Below, piece by piece: positions 45,600 to 56,509 of a stretch of DNA of 64,000 nt (position 1 is its first letter; every line of letters begins with the position of its first letter). The DNA comes from Pictodentalium vernedei (lineage: Eukaryota; Mollusca; Scaphopoda; Dentaliida; Dentaliidae). The translations under genes were made by a program, and so were the position numbers. The stretch spans positions 450,368,287-450,432,286 of the forward strand of contig CM062296.1 of assembly GCA_031216915.1 (NCBI GenBank). The letters run 5' to 3'. The notes beneath the pieces were generated by a model. It was not told the origin of the DNA. It was given only the letters and a program-made list of their open reading frames with translations, and made no database searches.

Positions 45600-48275
45600 A
45601 AACAAAGGAAGCTTCGAGGAGATTTGGGAACTCAAATAGGATGCTGACTGGGCGAAGTTCGAAGAAAAATTGAAACCAAAGCTTGCAACCGTACACAAGG
45701 GGGCGGTGTCCAGAAGATGGCCGACGCCATAGTTGCGAGCCTAGTGGAGGAATGGGAGGAAAGTGTAGAAAAGATTAGGGTGCCAATACGTGAACGTGGG
45801 TACAGAGTGAACGAAGAACTGAAAATGGCCATAAAGGATAGAAAAGCTAAATGTACTGCATACAGGAGTAGTAGAAAACTTAAGGGACCGGAAAGCAACG
45901 AGGCCACGGTAGCAAAGGAAGAATACCAACAAGGACGAAATAAAGTAAATAAGATTAAAGACGATAATCGGAGATTGCGAAATGGCAGTCTTATTAGGAC
46001 GATTAGAATGACAGGGGGTCGAGTTCGACCGTATTTTGGAAATGGGTGAATAAACGTAACAAAGGAAGTAACCCACAGAGTATTAAAGTAGGTGGCAGAG
46101 TTACAGACGATCAAGAGCAAATCGCATTAGAACTAGTCAAGCACTGGGAAAAGGTAAACGGTAAGCGACGGGGCATGGGGAACCCACCGGAGTGTCCGAA
46201 CAAGGTCGAGGAAAATCTATCGAACTTTGTGTGCAGCGAAATTAAAACGGAAGAGGTGCGAAAGTTAATCTCAAAATTAAGGAATGTAAAAGCGGTTGTG
46301 GAGGACGAAATCCCTAACGAGTTTATCAAAAAAGCGGGAGAGGAACTCTTGGAAAGCCTAACTGCCCTATTCAATTTAGCCACAGAAAAACAAGCGGTCC
46401 TAAATGAGTGGAGAGAAAGCAAAGTGACATTTATTCACAAAAAGGGGGAAAAAGACGTTTGGATAATTATCGAGGGATCTCTGTCAGTAGCAACATTGGA
46501 AAAGTTTTCTGTAAAGCCCTGTATGGGAGATTAGAGGAGGTGATTGAGGAGAAGGGTTTTTTGGGAGAGATCCAGAATGGCTTCAGGAAGGGAAGGAGAG
46601 TCACTGACCATCTTTTCACTCTATCCCAAATGATAGAATCCGCGAAAACAAAAAAAGAAAAATATATTTATGGGCTTTTTGGACGTTAAAATGGCATACG
46701 ATAGAGTATGGAGGGAGGGTATGTGGCGCAAGCTGGAGGCTCTGGGATTGGGAGGCGAGTTTGTTGGAATTATGAAAGCATTATATAAAAATGTACAGAG
46801 TGAATTTAGCCTTGGTAACATAACAACAAAACGTGTGCCTATGCAGATAGGCCTAAAACAGGGTGCATCCTTTCACCAATTCTTTTTGTATTGTACATCA
46901 AAGGTTTAGGAGATGAACTCCTGCATAGCGACGAGGGGGTAGCAGTTGGGGACTTGAAGATCCCAGGGCTATTTTTTGCAGACGATATGGTGCTAGTGTC
47001 CGAAAGTGAAGAGGGGCTAGCGAAAATGCTGGGAATTGCTAGGAAATATGGGAGCAAATGGAGACCCGAACTCAATGAGCGCAAGAGCAAATTTATACCT
47101 GTGGGCCGCAAAGTCGACCCACTCGAAGCTGGAGAGTGGGGGAGTTCTGTATTCCGGAAGGTAGCAGCAAACTTCTTAGTATAGGAGAGACAGGTGACGA
47201 CGAGTATCTGGGGGTAAATATAAACATCACAGGATGAGGCATCTACCGAAACCACACAAACAAATTGATTCTGAGGGGGAGACGAATCCTTAACCAAATG
47301 AAACTTATAGGGAGAAACAGTTTCAATAAGGTTTTCGTGGGGAAAACCATTTGGGAAATGGTGGGTCTGTCTGCCAAGTATAACATACGGTACGGAAGTG
47401 GTACCCCTAAACCAGATGGCTGTAAAGGGCTTGGAAATCCTGCAGAACGATTCTGGCCGATGGATAACGGGGTCGAGTAATGCCGCAGCACTAGAAGCAA
47501 CCAGGGGTGAGCTTGAGTGGATGAGGAACAAGGACAGGATAGACTTATTGAAACTCGGTTATCTTAATTATTTGGTAAATCTCCCCGACAGCCAACGGTG
47601 TAAAGTGATGTTCCTGAGAATTTTCAACTCAAATATCAAAACGGGGTGGATAGTCCAAGTGAGGGAGCTAACAGAGAACTACTCATAGGAGATCTCGTAC
47701 GTAGACGTTGGGGCAAACCAGGGTAAAACAATCGTCAGAGAAAGGGTCATGGAGGATGGTAACCTTAATTGGCGAGAGGGAGTCAAATCAAAGAGGCCTG
47801 CGTGATAAAGAGAAGCCTGGTTTTGAAGAGTACCTTGATGGCACCTTTTGGGGGTGGGGGGGGGGGGGGGTCAGCGATGTTCAAGCTGAAGTCGCGGTCC
47901 CTGGAGCTGAGGGGAAAAATTGGGAAAATCAGTGAAAACGAGTGCCAGATGTGTAATTTGGGCGTGGTGGAGACCCTGGAACACTTCCTTCTAGAATGCC
48001 CAAAATACCAGTCTAGAAGAAGAAAATTCACTGGGAGTATAATGGAAAGTGGGATGGGAGAATGAAGGATATGTGGTTAGTGGGAGACCCAAAAGAGAGA
48101 GTTAATATGCTAATCGGAGAGATTCGGAAAAATGGGGCAAGGGATGTCATCAAGCAGTTCGTCTCCGAGTGTTGGAATAGGGGGGCAGTTGAGAGTACAG
48201 GGGTAACCAAGGCCTTCTCATCCGAGAATCGCGACAAATCAGCGGCCGGCCAAAGTGTTATTATTATTATCACTA
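45600..48275 (+). mobile_element. 5'-truncated LINE of a second clade (I-like?), dead
   Basis: In order: a pre-RT linker (YQQGRNKVNKIKDDNRRLRN); RT blocks including KVTFIHKKGEKD, YRGISVSSNIGKVFCKALYG and NGFRKGRRVTDHLFTLSQM; FLDVKMAYDRVWREGMWRKL; GLKQGAS; and the catalytic LFFADDMVLVSES, intact. The C-terminus has the zinc-knuckle-like CQMCNLGVVETLEHFLLEC (C-x2-C-x8-H-x4-C). It ends in a short (ATT)n tail at 48257-48272. At least six frame changes make it dead. No endonuclease domain remains. The TTA-type tail and the CCHC motif suggest the I or a related clade; this is a guess. Confidence 0.82.
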
Positions 48276-48384
48276 GTACCTATTTATTCTAATATTACAT
48301 ATTACTAGCAATTTTGTGTTCAATGTTTACAGTTCAAATGCCATATTTGAAGCAATTAGAAGTAAATCAAAGTATTATTTTGGC

Positions 48385-48725
48385 GTAAGCCATCTTCGTG
48401 AAACTACCACGCGGTGATATCGCAGCAGCGTGACAACCATTGTGATTTGCCGCGAGGTATAAGAGATTTCAATGTACTGTCACAATAATGTTTCGAAATT
48501 GACCCAAGCATGTCACGGTGTTTTTTTCTGTTAAAACAGGAACACGAATAACAAGGGCCGTATTGCTGAGAGTCCCATCTCGCCGAAACACATACATGTC
48601 TGATCTTCCGCCAAAATTTAAATAGAAATAGAAGAAAATCGTTTGAAACCTCCGTAAAGACTGCGAGTCCTGTCCTACATATTGGACAATGTTGAAACTC
48701 AAAACGTGAGCACTGAAAACGGCTC
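48385..48725 (-). repeat. Dispersed repeat, copy 2 (pairs with 43.0 kb)
   Basis: GTGATATCGCAGCAGCGTGA, GAGGTATAAGAGATTTC, TTAAAACAGGAACACGAATA and TGCGAGTCCTGTCC are the inverted, diverged equivalents of blocks at 43035-43410. Confidence 0.65.
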
Positions 48726-49489
48726 TGGCTACTACTTAAAAAGGTTTCCAGTAACCGAATTTTCCGACGACAATCTATGAATTTTCCAAACCCTGCCCAA
48801 GGGAACTAAACTAAACGAAAAGGCGGCTATCTCAGCGAATGTAATCAAAACTGACACGCACTTTACAAGACAAATAAAATTTATACCACAGTTAGCACGG
48901 GGAAGTGTTTTTATGAGAGTGTTAGGGGCCATTTGCAAAGTTGTGCATAAGAAACAGGTCGTTGAGCGATATTTGGGGCCAATATTGTAGAGTTCGACTG
49001 CTTGGGGTACGACGTCACCGACGAGGAGTACATAAATATTGATCACAGGTTTATTGGTGTAGGAAATACAGAGAAATGACCCCTACCTTCTCCCCTAAGT
49101 TCGTGAGTGTCTCTAACGAAGTCCAAGAAAGAAGAGCGCGAATCAAAACCTCTCCACTATTTATGGCACAACAAAATATGGGACGAAAAATATAGTCCAA
49201 TCATAATGAATCAATGTGAATTAAGGAAAGTCACCCCTACAATATGTAAACCCTTTCGATGTTGTTGCGTCAACCTGGTAAGTCCTGTCAAACACGGGTA
49301 TCCGACAGTGATATAGCTACATAGACAATTCATCATGGTCTAAATTTACCCGATGATATAATATTTGGAACGATTATTGTACCTTAAACCTTTATATTTT
49401 GATTAATCACGAAGAGAAGAACACAAATCATTATAAAAAAATCCACAAAATACATGTGGGGCTAAAGTTTAAGGGGCCTCTTTGATTGT
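48726..49489. other. No gene recognised
   Basis: A 104-codon minus-strand ORF (48732-49046) has no known motif. Otherwise unassigned. Confidence 0.35.
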
Positions 49490-49690
49490 GTATTTACTGA
49501 GGTTTAACGTCAACATATTCAACAACCAGTGTCAAACAGTTACAAACAGGAATCCAGAGTTCCCGAATGGACCTTTCAAGAAGCCGCAAGCAACTGGCAG
49601 AGTCCCCAACTTTCCAATCCGGCACAAGCACAGTTAGCAGTGGTTGAAAGCAATTGTACCATCGACCGACAGTGTGCTGGAGATTATTCG
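49490..49690 (-). mobile_element. Degraded SINE fragment
   Basis: TATTTACTGAGGTTTAACGT, then AGTTCCCGAATGGACCTTTC, AAGCACAGTTAGCAGTGGTT and TGTACCATCGACCGACAGTG, follow the SINE order in reverse orientation. No head remains. Confidence 0.65.
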
Positions 49691-49791
49691 AAAAAATTGA
49701 ATTCCGGATAGGTTTGAATTTCATACATTTCTTTACTGCACACTTTCATGACTCGCAGTTTTCCGAAGAATCAGATAGCCCGTATCCAGTC

Positions 49792-50051
49792 TACAGTATG
49801 TGAAGAGTGGATTATAACTAAATCACCCGTGGAGTGGAGTTAAGACCCAAAGTATAACATTCAAATTCTGTACATCTGGACAAAAACGCAAGCAATTTTT
49901 CAACCAATGGACCTCCGGGTTTAACCCGGAGGACCATTGGCTGGAACTTTGCTTGTGCCTGTTATGCTTTGTAACAAATTTGCAATTATTGCTTGAGTGG
50001 AATCTTCACTCTATGGGTGATTTAGTGATTATACACTCTCCGCGCACTGTA
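49792..50051. mobile_element. MITE family E, copy 2
   Basis: Left TACAGTATGTGAAGAGTGGA and right ACTCTCCGCGCACTGTA, with an almost perfect central palindrome (CCAATGGACCTCCGGG and complement) in place of copy 1's diverged centre. Shared blocks include AATTATTGCTTGAGTGGAAT. Confidence 0.8.
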
Positions 50052-50419
50052 ACTGGATAATTCAATTTTCTTCGGAAAATTCCTTAAAATATCATTTGAA
50101 GCGATCGTGTTACGTCTAGTTTGTAATATATCGACCCCTGAGTGGAACCTGACGCAACGGATGATACATGGGCTTTTCTTCGTATACGTTGATGATACCT
50201 GGTCAATTCGTATTTGAACATACACCTGTTGCCAAAATAACTGGGGGATGAGTTGTCAACCACAGCATATTAACAACAGAAAATGTCAAAACTGGTTTTG
50301 ATGGTGATGCATTCACAGCGATAGTTTCTGGTAATTTGAACACAAATACTTAAGACCTCTGTCTTATACGGTTCTAATATTAATAAGAGTATGTTGCACG
50401 TCGGGTTTATGTACTGATC
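50052..50419. other. No gene recognised
   Basis: Unassigned. The minus-strand ORF at 50022-50225 begins in the MITE, and the one at 50270-50623 runs into the SINE. Confidence 0.4.
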
Positions 50420-50800
50420 CGGGGGCACGGTGGCGTTGCGGCAACCGATACTCGACAGATCACCGAAGTTAGTCCTTTGATGGGTGACCGCCTGAGCGAT
50501 CGATTCGGACTCCCGCGTTGTGTCCTTGGGCAAGGCACTTAACTCCGATTGTCCACATGGGGGCACGATGACGCCATGCACTATGCCGTACTGCACGTCG
50601 ATGGTGCGCATGTCTTCAACCAATCTAACCCTGCCTGTGCTGTAGTGCAGAGTTAAGATATTGGGGAGCTAGCAGCTGCTCGTCGTTGCTCGGTGGTTCT
50701 CTCCGGGTACTCCGGCTTCCTCCACCCGTAAAACTGTCACCGACACGATATGACCATGGCTGTTGAAGTGTCATTAAACCTTAATAAATAAATCAATAAA
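50420..50800 (+). mobile_element. SINE with 5S rRNA-like head
   Basis: After GGGGGCACGGTGGCGTTGCG the head reads CCGATACTCGACAGATCACC, then GAAGTTA and GATGGGTGACCGCC. This is the internal region of 5S rRNA with about 18 bases missing around the usual box A position. The body from TGTCCTTGGGCAAGGCACTT to CACCCGTAAAACTGTCACC is the same as in the tRNA-headed SINEs, ending in (AATA)n. The damaged promoter suggests this copy is not transcribed now. Confidence 0.88.
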
Positions 50801-50807
50801 CAAATAA

Positions 50808-50905
50808 ATGCCTTAGTACACAACGACACCGTACAGCCACCTGGAAAATCAGGATTAAGAACTTCTTACCCACGGACACAACACAGACGGTGCGGATTAG
50901 AATAA
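50808..50905 (-). mobile_element. SINE body fragment
   Basis: ATGCCTTAGTACACAACGAC, then ACCCACGGACACAACACAGA, match the SINE body in reverse. It abuts the tail of the preceding SINE, so one SINE probably inserted into another. Confidence 0.65.
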
Positions 50906-51101
50906 AATCATTGACCTTTCAGTTTAAAATCCATTCTCCAACCGATAAATTTCCACGCTCCAGGGTGTGTGGAAGGGGGGGGGGGGGGCTCTTTAAAATA
51001 TCATTGTTGATTAACTATTGTCTTGAAAATCCCACCACAACATTCTTCGCGTCTACTTTGCTATTTTTTCAACAAGCCTGACACTACAAAAAGACTTCTG
51101 A

Positions 51102-51356
51102 TAAACTGGTAGAGTGCTGGGAACCCATATCAGGGCATTTATCTGAAGTGCGGATAACGGTAACCCATCTTAAAGACTTCATATTCAGTGGATGTACTTC
51201 ATATTATTCTTGAAGTAAAATTATTTAGTCTTTGAGGATTTGCCTTGTTATAATTTATGGGAGACTGCCTATGGGCTCTCTCCCATAAATTTTAACAAGG
51301 CAAAAGATATGTTGACAAATTTCGATGACCAAAAATATTTAGCTCTCTACCAGTTA
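51102..51356. mobile_element. MITE family A, copy 3
   Basis: TAAACTGGTAGAGTGCTGGG at the left and TCTCTACCAGTTA at the right. The internal hairpin at about 51240-51303 uses TTATAATTTATGGGAGACTG and its complement. Its right terminus is duplicated by the SINE insertion that follows. A run of about 14 G lies upstream at about 50975-50988. Confidence 0.85.
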
Positions 51357-51741
51357 TATTTCTTTATTTATTAATGTTTAACGACACTTTAACAGCCAAG
51401 GTCATATCGTGTCGGTGACAGTTTCACGGGTGGAAGCCGGAGTACCCGGAGAGAACCACCGAGCAACGACGAGCAACTGCCAGCCCCCCAACATCGTAAC
51501 TCCGCTCTGCGGCACAGGAAGGGTTAGATTGGTTGAAGACATGCGCACCATCGACGTGCAGAACGTCTTAGCACACGGCGTCATCGTGCCCCCATGTGGA
51601 CAATCGGGGTTAAGTGCTTTGCGCAAGGACACAGTGCGGGAGTCCGAATCGATCGCTCGGATGGTCACCCATCCAAGGACTAATCGGGCTCGACATTGCT
51701 TAACTTCAGTGATCTGACGAGAACCGGTTACCGCAACACCA
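51357..51741 (-). mobile_element. Full-length SINE with intact 5S rRNA-like head
   Basis: On the minus strand the head reads GGTAACCGGTTCTCGTCAG, ATCACTGAAGTTAAGCAATG, TCGAGCCCGATTAGTCC and TTGGATGGGTGACC, closely matching 5S rRNA through its box A, intermediate element and box C. The common SINE body and an (ATTT)n tail at the left follow. A 13-bp duplication TCTCTACCAGTTA (51344-51356 and 51742-51754) frames it and copies the end of the MITE it hit. The intact internal promoter means it could be transcribed by polymerase III through TFIIIA; that is inference. Confidence 0.92.
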
Positions 51742-51848
51742 TCTCTACCAGTTAAAGACTCAATTTCATAGTCGTTGGTCCAGTGCCAGGCTAGAACCAG
51801 TTCTGAGGCATTTATCCTTACCCCGCAGACATTTCAACAAAATAATAT

Positions 51849-51955
51849 ATCATTCCCCACTTGTTGGAACGAGCTCGTTCCAATTAGGGGGCACTTGGTG
51901 TTTTTTTAAATAGTTTGAAAAATTTGAAAAACATGTATGTTGGTTAAAGGGTTAA
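51849..51955. mobile_element. MITE family D, partial copy
   Basis: TTGGAACGAGCTCGTTCCAA at the palindrome centre and GGTTAAAGGGTTAA at the right end. The left half is missing. Confidence 0.7.
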
Positions 51956-52589
51956 ACAGTCTCAAACTAATCTAATACATTAATGATCAATAACTCATTC
52001 AATGAATGATGGCATCTTGGTTTTAATGGCGAGGTCTTGCCGCCACCCAACTCTACAAGGAATACTCAGAACAATCCCGACCTTTATAGAGTTATTTCAA
52101 GGTCATCAACGATCGGAGAGATTAATTTTAGGGGTATTGTCAGATAACGGCGCGCGGCATCAAAATTTGTCTCGTTTCCAAGCAATTTCACGTCATCTGA
52201 TAATGTGGGGAGGCAGTAGAGGGAAGCAAACTAGAGAAACAGAAGTTAATGCATCCAGTAAATTCAAATCTGTGTGAAAAGGGTTATTTTATCAGGAAAA
52301 ATCTACACAGAAAGAGAATATATGGAGGCTTATTTTCGGGAGTAAAATATTATTTTTAAACAAATCAGACATGGATTTTCGTTAACAGTATTTACAGATA
52401 TTCAGACATGAATCAAAACAATTTTTCTAAGAAACCAGAAGAGGCATATATGTGCACAGTATTTAAAGGGTTCGATAAAGGAATCAGAAATAAATTGACA
52501 TTACTAGCTCTGCCACTTATTTGAATGATGAGATACATTCATAATCTTCAGAATTGCATTAGTTGTTATAAAATGCAATTCCTAATAGT
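51956..52589. other. No gene recognised
   Basis: A 91-codon ORF (52002-52277, plus strand) has no recognisable domain. The rest is AT-rich. Confidence 0.35.
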
Positions 52590-52750
52590 TATGAAAAATA
52601 TGCACTTAATGACCTCTGTTGACCGCATTGAGGTGGGCCACACTTTGAACCTCCAGCAAGTTTCAACTCATTCGGTGTAGGTCTCATGTCTATAGGTCAT
52701 ACCAAGCCTGAAGTATGAGCATAAACCACCTTAAAAATATTAGCTCCACT
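52590..52750. repeat. Repeat family J, isolated unit
   Basis: ATGCACTTAATGACCTCTGT, CAAGTTTCAACTCATTCGGT, AGGTCATACCAAGCCTGAAG and ATGAGCATAAACCACC match in order the tandem units at 54360-54800. Confidence 0.65.
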
Positions 52751-53098
52751 AACTCCAGATCTGCCATATTTGTAAATGACAGCAAATATTCATATTAGCT
52801 AGAAAATGTTAAGGTATATGGTACCTCTGGAAAATATATTTCGAGTAAAAGAATTCAGTAATGTTCGAATCTAGACGTAACAAGGCCTTAAAGGCCCCAA
52901 GAGCCTATCCGAAGACTTATTGGCATTGACAAAATACCGAGGTCCCGTCGATGCCCATGTGTGTTTAGAGCAACATTGTGAGAACGGAAAGGGTTTTCAT
53001 TATTCTTGCATTGCATTGCATAAAATCTTTGGGACCCATATTAAGATCTTGAGAGATTTAAAATACTCCCTTTAAATACTCCATTTTAAACCTTTAAA
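52751..53098. other. No gene recognised
   Basis: Unassigned AT-rich sequence with no clear structure. Confidence 0.35.
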
Positions 53099-53231
53099 AA
53101 AACGAGCTCTTTCCAATGAGGGGTCACAAGCTATGCTTTTCAAGCAAAAATGAAAAAATAATGAAAACCGAATAGAAGTTTCTGTGAATAACGCTGGCCG
53201 TTTTTCGCCAGTATGCGGGATAAAGGGTTAA
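53099..53231. mobile_element. MITE family D, partial copy
   Basis: AACGAGCTCTTTCCAATGAG, GAATAACGCTGGCCGTTTTT and GGATAAAGGGTTAA correspond to the right half of family D. Older than the full copies judging by its differences. Confidence 0.7.
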
Positions 53232-53869
53232 GAATGCTTTACTTTTGAAGGTACACTAAAAAGGTGTCCAATTCCACATAGAATTAAAGGTTACAGAAAA
53301 GAAAGCGTAAAAACATTCTGTAGCCATGAGCTATATGAAAGGTGTTTGTACTCACATTGAAGTATTAAGAGGGTTAAAAATAGACCATTCAAATAGTCCA
53401 TTTCATTACTTTATAACTGTGATAGGTGCTTCGAGAAAGCCACACACCACTCCACCCGAAACCCGTTGATCCTGAGTTACGATTGAGAATAAATAAATTT
53501 AAAAAATGCTTTGAAAAGTGAAGGGTTCTTTATTCCACATTGAGAATGAATTTTGTAACATGATATTAAATAAATAAATATACAATGTTTTTCTATGTAA
53601 CAGTTACAGCTTTCTCTCTGACCGCTTTGTTTCTCTCCTATTTAAAATAATGACTATTGCTTCAGTGAACGCATTTGCCAGTACACGTTGAAGCTGTGAA
53701 CATCATTTAGCCTTTAATAGATCATAGATGACCCAGTACTAGTGGCACTCTATCAGTTTAACAAAAAAAAAAAAAACATTGAGATAAGATTGATTGTATT
53801 CGTGTTGTTGTGTTGACAAACAGTGCATAGACGACAGAAATATTCCAACTACACATTCTCGGCATGCCT
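53232..53869. other. No gene recognised
   Basis: Unassigned. GTGGCACTCTATCAGTTTAA at about 53742 followed by poly-A resembles a single family-A MITE end without its partner. Confidence 0.35.
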
Positions 53870-53880
53870 TCTATGAATGT

Positions 53881-54231
53881 TCTGTATTCATTGGGTTTTA
53901 ATGACACTTTTGACAGCCAGGGTCACCTTGTGTCGCTCAGTTTTAATAGCGGAGGAAGCCGTAGTACCGGGAGAGCACCACCGAGCAACGGCGAGCAGCT
54001 GTCAGGCTCCCCAACATACTCACTCCACACAAGCAGGGTTAGTATTGGTTGAAGACAAGTTCACCATCGACGTGCAATACGCCTTAGTACACAACGCCAC
54101 GGTGACCCCACATGGGCAATGGGGATGAAGTGTCTTGCCCAAGGACACAACGCGGTTGCCACGGGTGGGATTCGAATCGAGGACATCTCGGCGTGCAGCC
54201 TGCACCTCTACCTACTGAGCCATCACGCCCC
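53881..54231 (-). mobile_element. Full-length SINE with tRNA-like head
   Basis: On the minus strand the head starts GGGGCGTGATGGCTCAGTAG (box A TGGCTCAGTAGG) with box B near GATTCGAATCCCACC. The standard body follows, including TGTCCTTGGGCAAGACACTT. The tail is short. Target duplication TCTATGAATGT (53870-53880 and 54232-54242). Confidence 0.9.
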
Positions 54232-54359
54232 TCTATGAATGTAATTGAAATATTTTGGGGGTTTATTTTCGGGGATAAATAGTTTTAAAAAAATCAGAAA
54301 TAGGTTTTCGTCAACAGTAGTTAAAGATATTCATTCAGGAAAGAGATAAAAAAAAATCC

Positions 54360-54800
54360 AAGGGAATGCATTTGGGGGGCCAAAAATGTGATTTCCAGCA
54401 ATTCTGAAAAATGCACTCAATGACCCCTGGGTGAGCTTAGTGACCTTGGTCCATATTTCAACGTCAATCAAGTTTCGACTCGTTTGGTGTTGGTCCCAGC
54501 TCCAGATGTCATACCATGCTTGAGATATGAGCATGACCCACTTTCAAAATGTTTGGCCACAACCACTTTTTCAGTGTTAAAATGCATGTACGAACTTCGA
54601 GAATGCATTAGGGGGTTCAAAATGTGATTTCCAGCAATTCTGAAAAATGCACTCAATGACCCCAAAGTACCTTAATAACCTTCACCCATACTTTAAACCT
54701 CCATTGAGTGTCGACTCATTTGGTGTTGGTCCCACGCCCAACAGCTATGCCACACCTGAGATATGGGCGTGTCCCACTTGCAGAACACCCCTACGGGCAC
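54360..54800. repeat. Repeat family J, two tandem units of ~233 bp
   Basis: AAATGTGATTTCCAGCAATT at about 54386 and 54619 starts two units. Each contains AATGCACTCAATGACCCC, a CATTTGGTGTTGGTCCCA-type block and a TGAGATATG-type block. A third, isolated unit is at 52590. The two overlapping minus-strand ORFs here share LSAFFRIAGNHI because of the repeat. Confidence 0.75.
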
Positions 54801-55249
54801 ACCAAAAGCCATAGGAATCTAAAAGCATAAGGTGCCAGGAACTTGTGACTATCTGTCAGTATGGCAACAATCGAGACAGACCAATTCGTTTTCGAGTTAT
54901 CGTGCGGGCAAGAAAGTGCTTAGATGATAGAAGACAGGAGAATAAAAAGAAGAAGAAGAAGAAGAAAAAGAAGAAGAATAACAAAAAAAAAAAAAAAAAG
55001 AAATGAAAAATAAACCGTACAAAAACAATAGTCTGTGTGGTTCACACAGACTAATAAGATGATTTATTGAACAAAACATGTATCAGTGCTCAGGAAAAAA
55101 ATTGGTCATCCTGGCCTCTTTCTCCTGATTTGCAGTGCGTTTGACTTTGAATGCCGTTGTGTCCATTGTTCATTGCACACTTTTTTGACACATTACGTAT
55201 GGACCAAAGCTTAAGAGATGGTGACTGTAGACATAGTAATATAAGCTGT
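54801..55249. other. No gene; GAA/A-rich tract and small hairpin
   Basis: 54940-55010 is a (GAA)n and poly-A microsatellite. AGTCTGTGTGGTTCACACAGACT (in two halves at about 55030-55053) is a short perfect hairpin. Nothing coding is seen. Confidence 0.6.
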
Positions 55250-55566
55250 TTAACCCTTTGAACCCCGGTGGTATCCCCCATGACAGTTCAATGGAAGCAA
55301 TTGGAAAAGTCCATATTAATTATTTGGGGTAGACCCATTAATAGTTTCAACGTTTCAACGTGCAGCCTGACCAATATTGTCAACGTGCAGACCCCAGGCT
55401 GCACGTAGAAATTATTAATTGGTCTACCCCTAAATAATGAACATTGATTCTTCCAGCTGTCATTGAACTAATATGGAAGATACCACCAGGGTTCAAGGGG
55501 TTAACGAAATTTTTATGTATCATGTTCCTGGGCCTGAAAAAAGGTCTATCGCGTTCAAAGGCTTAA
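55250..55566. mobile_element. MITE family C, copy 3 (rearranged)
   Basis: TTAACCCTTTGAACCCCGGT at the left. The left-end sequence then reappears inverted (ACCACCAGGGTTCAAGGGGT, then TAA at 55504), and the normal right end of the family (CATGTTCCTGGGCCTG, then TTCAAAGGCTTA) follows it. The copy therefore carries three family-C ends and a longer palindrome. Confidence 0.75.
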
Positions 55567-55705
55567 ATTTCCCTTGACACATCTGTGTTGTTCTCACATT
55601 CAAACTAGCGGTTTTGTAAAGCAAAAACTACATCATGTCCTTTTTAACTTTATACGTCATTGTCGCTCTCTGTGTGACTACTATAATGTTGTATCACATG
55701 AGATC

Positions 55706-55948
55706 TTAACCCTTTGAGCACTGATGGTGTATATTACTCCTCAGTCCAGAGCCATGAACTGGTACAGTTTATATTCGTTATTTGTGGGAGGACCAGTCAA
55801 TGTTTTCAACGTGCAGCTTTAGGGCTGCTTATTGAAAATCTTGATTGGTCTTCCACACAAATTCACCGAGAAACTATTTACTTTATGAATTCATGTTGTA
55901 TCACGATCGTGGACCAGATTAAACAGTCTTTCCTGTTCAAGGGGTTAA
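55706..55948. mobile_element. MITE family C, copy 4 (TTAA ends)
   Basis: TTAACCCTTTGAGCACTGAT at the left and CTGTTCAAGGGGTTAA at the right, with TTAA at both ends. The internal pair AATGTTTTCAACGTGCAGC and TTGAAAATCTTGATTGG forms the family hairpin. The 94-codon ORF across it is not a gene. Confidence 0.8.
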
Positions 55949-56169
55949 ACCCTATGCTGAACGTGTTCGAGAGGATCGGAAATGCAAGATTCTTGTAATA
56001 TTGTGATAAATGGTGAATAGTCAGTGAAGTCATCTAATCAATGCTCTGAATAACGAACGCATAGCATTATTAGTGATATCATCGCATCTTTTTAACAGAT
56101 AATAGATAAAAGAAACGAAATGGCGTAAAATGCGTCTCTTAAATTGAGCCACATGGAAGAGCAAGCGTG

Positions 56170-56455
56170 GATTTACTTATTTGTTTATTGTAGTTTAACT
56201 ACACTTTCGACGACCTGGGCCACCTCGTATCGGACAGTTTTATGGATGATGAAAACCGGAGTACCCAGAGAAAACCACCATGCAACGATGAGCAACTGTC
56301 ACACTCCCCAAAGTACTAACTCCGCACAAGCGAGTAAGCATTGGTTGAACACAGGAGTACCATCGACGTGCAGTGCACCTTAGTACACAACGCCAGCCTG
56401 CTCCTACATGAGCAATTCGGGATTAAGTGCCTTGCCCAAAGTCACCAAGGGTGGA
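56170..56455 (-). mobile_element. SINE copy, head lost
   Basis: ATTTACTTATTTGTTTATTG tail, then TTTCGACGACCTGGGCCACC, CCGGAGTACCCAGAGAAAAC, ACCATCGACGTGCAGTGCAC and AAGTGCCTTGCCCAAAGTCA. The head is missing or unrecognisable. Confidence 0.75.
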
Positions 56456-56509
56456 TACTCTGGAATCACATGATACATCATCAAATAGTATGCTATGCTA
56501 ATTTCCAGC

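Noticed and set aside
45600-48275. Host gene with reverse-transcriptase similarity (domesticated)
   Set aside because: The frame changes at least six times and the 5' end is missing, which is what a dead LINE copy shows.
51655-51741. Genuine 5S rRNA gene
   Set aside because: The match covers only the internal promoter part and is fused to a SINE body and tail with a target duplication around the whole.
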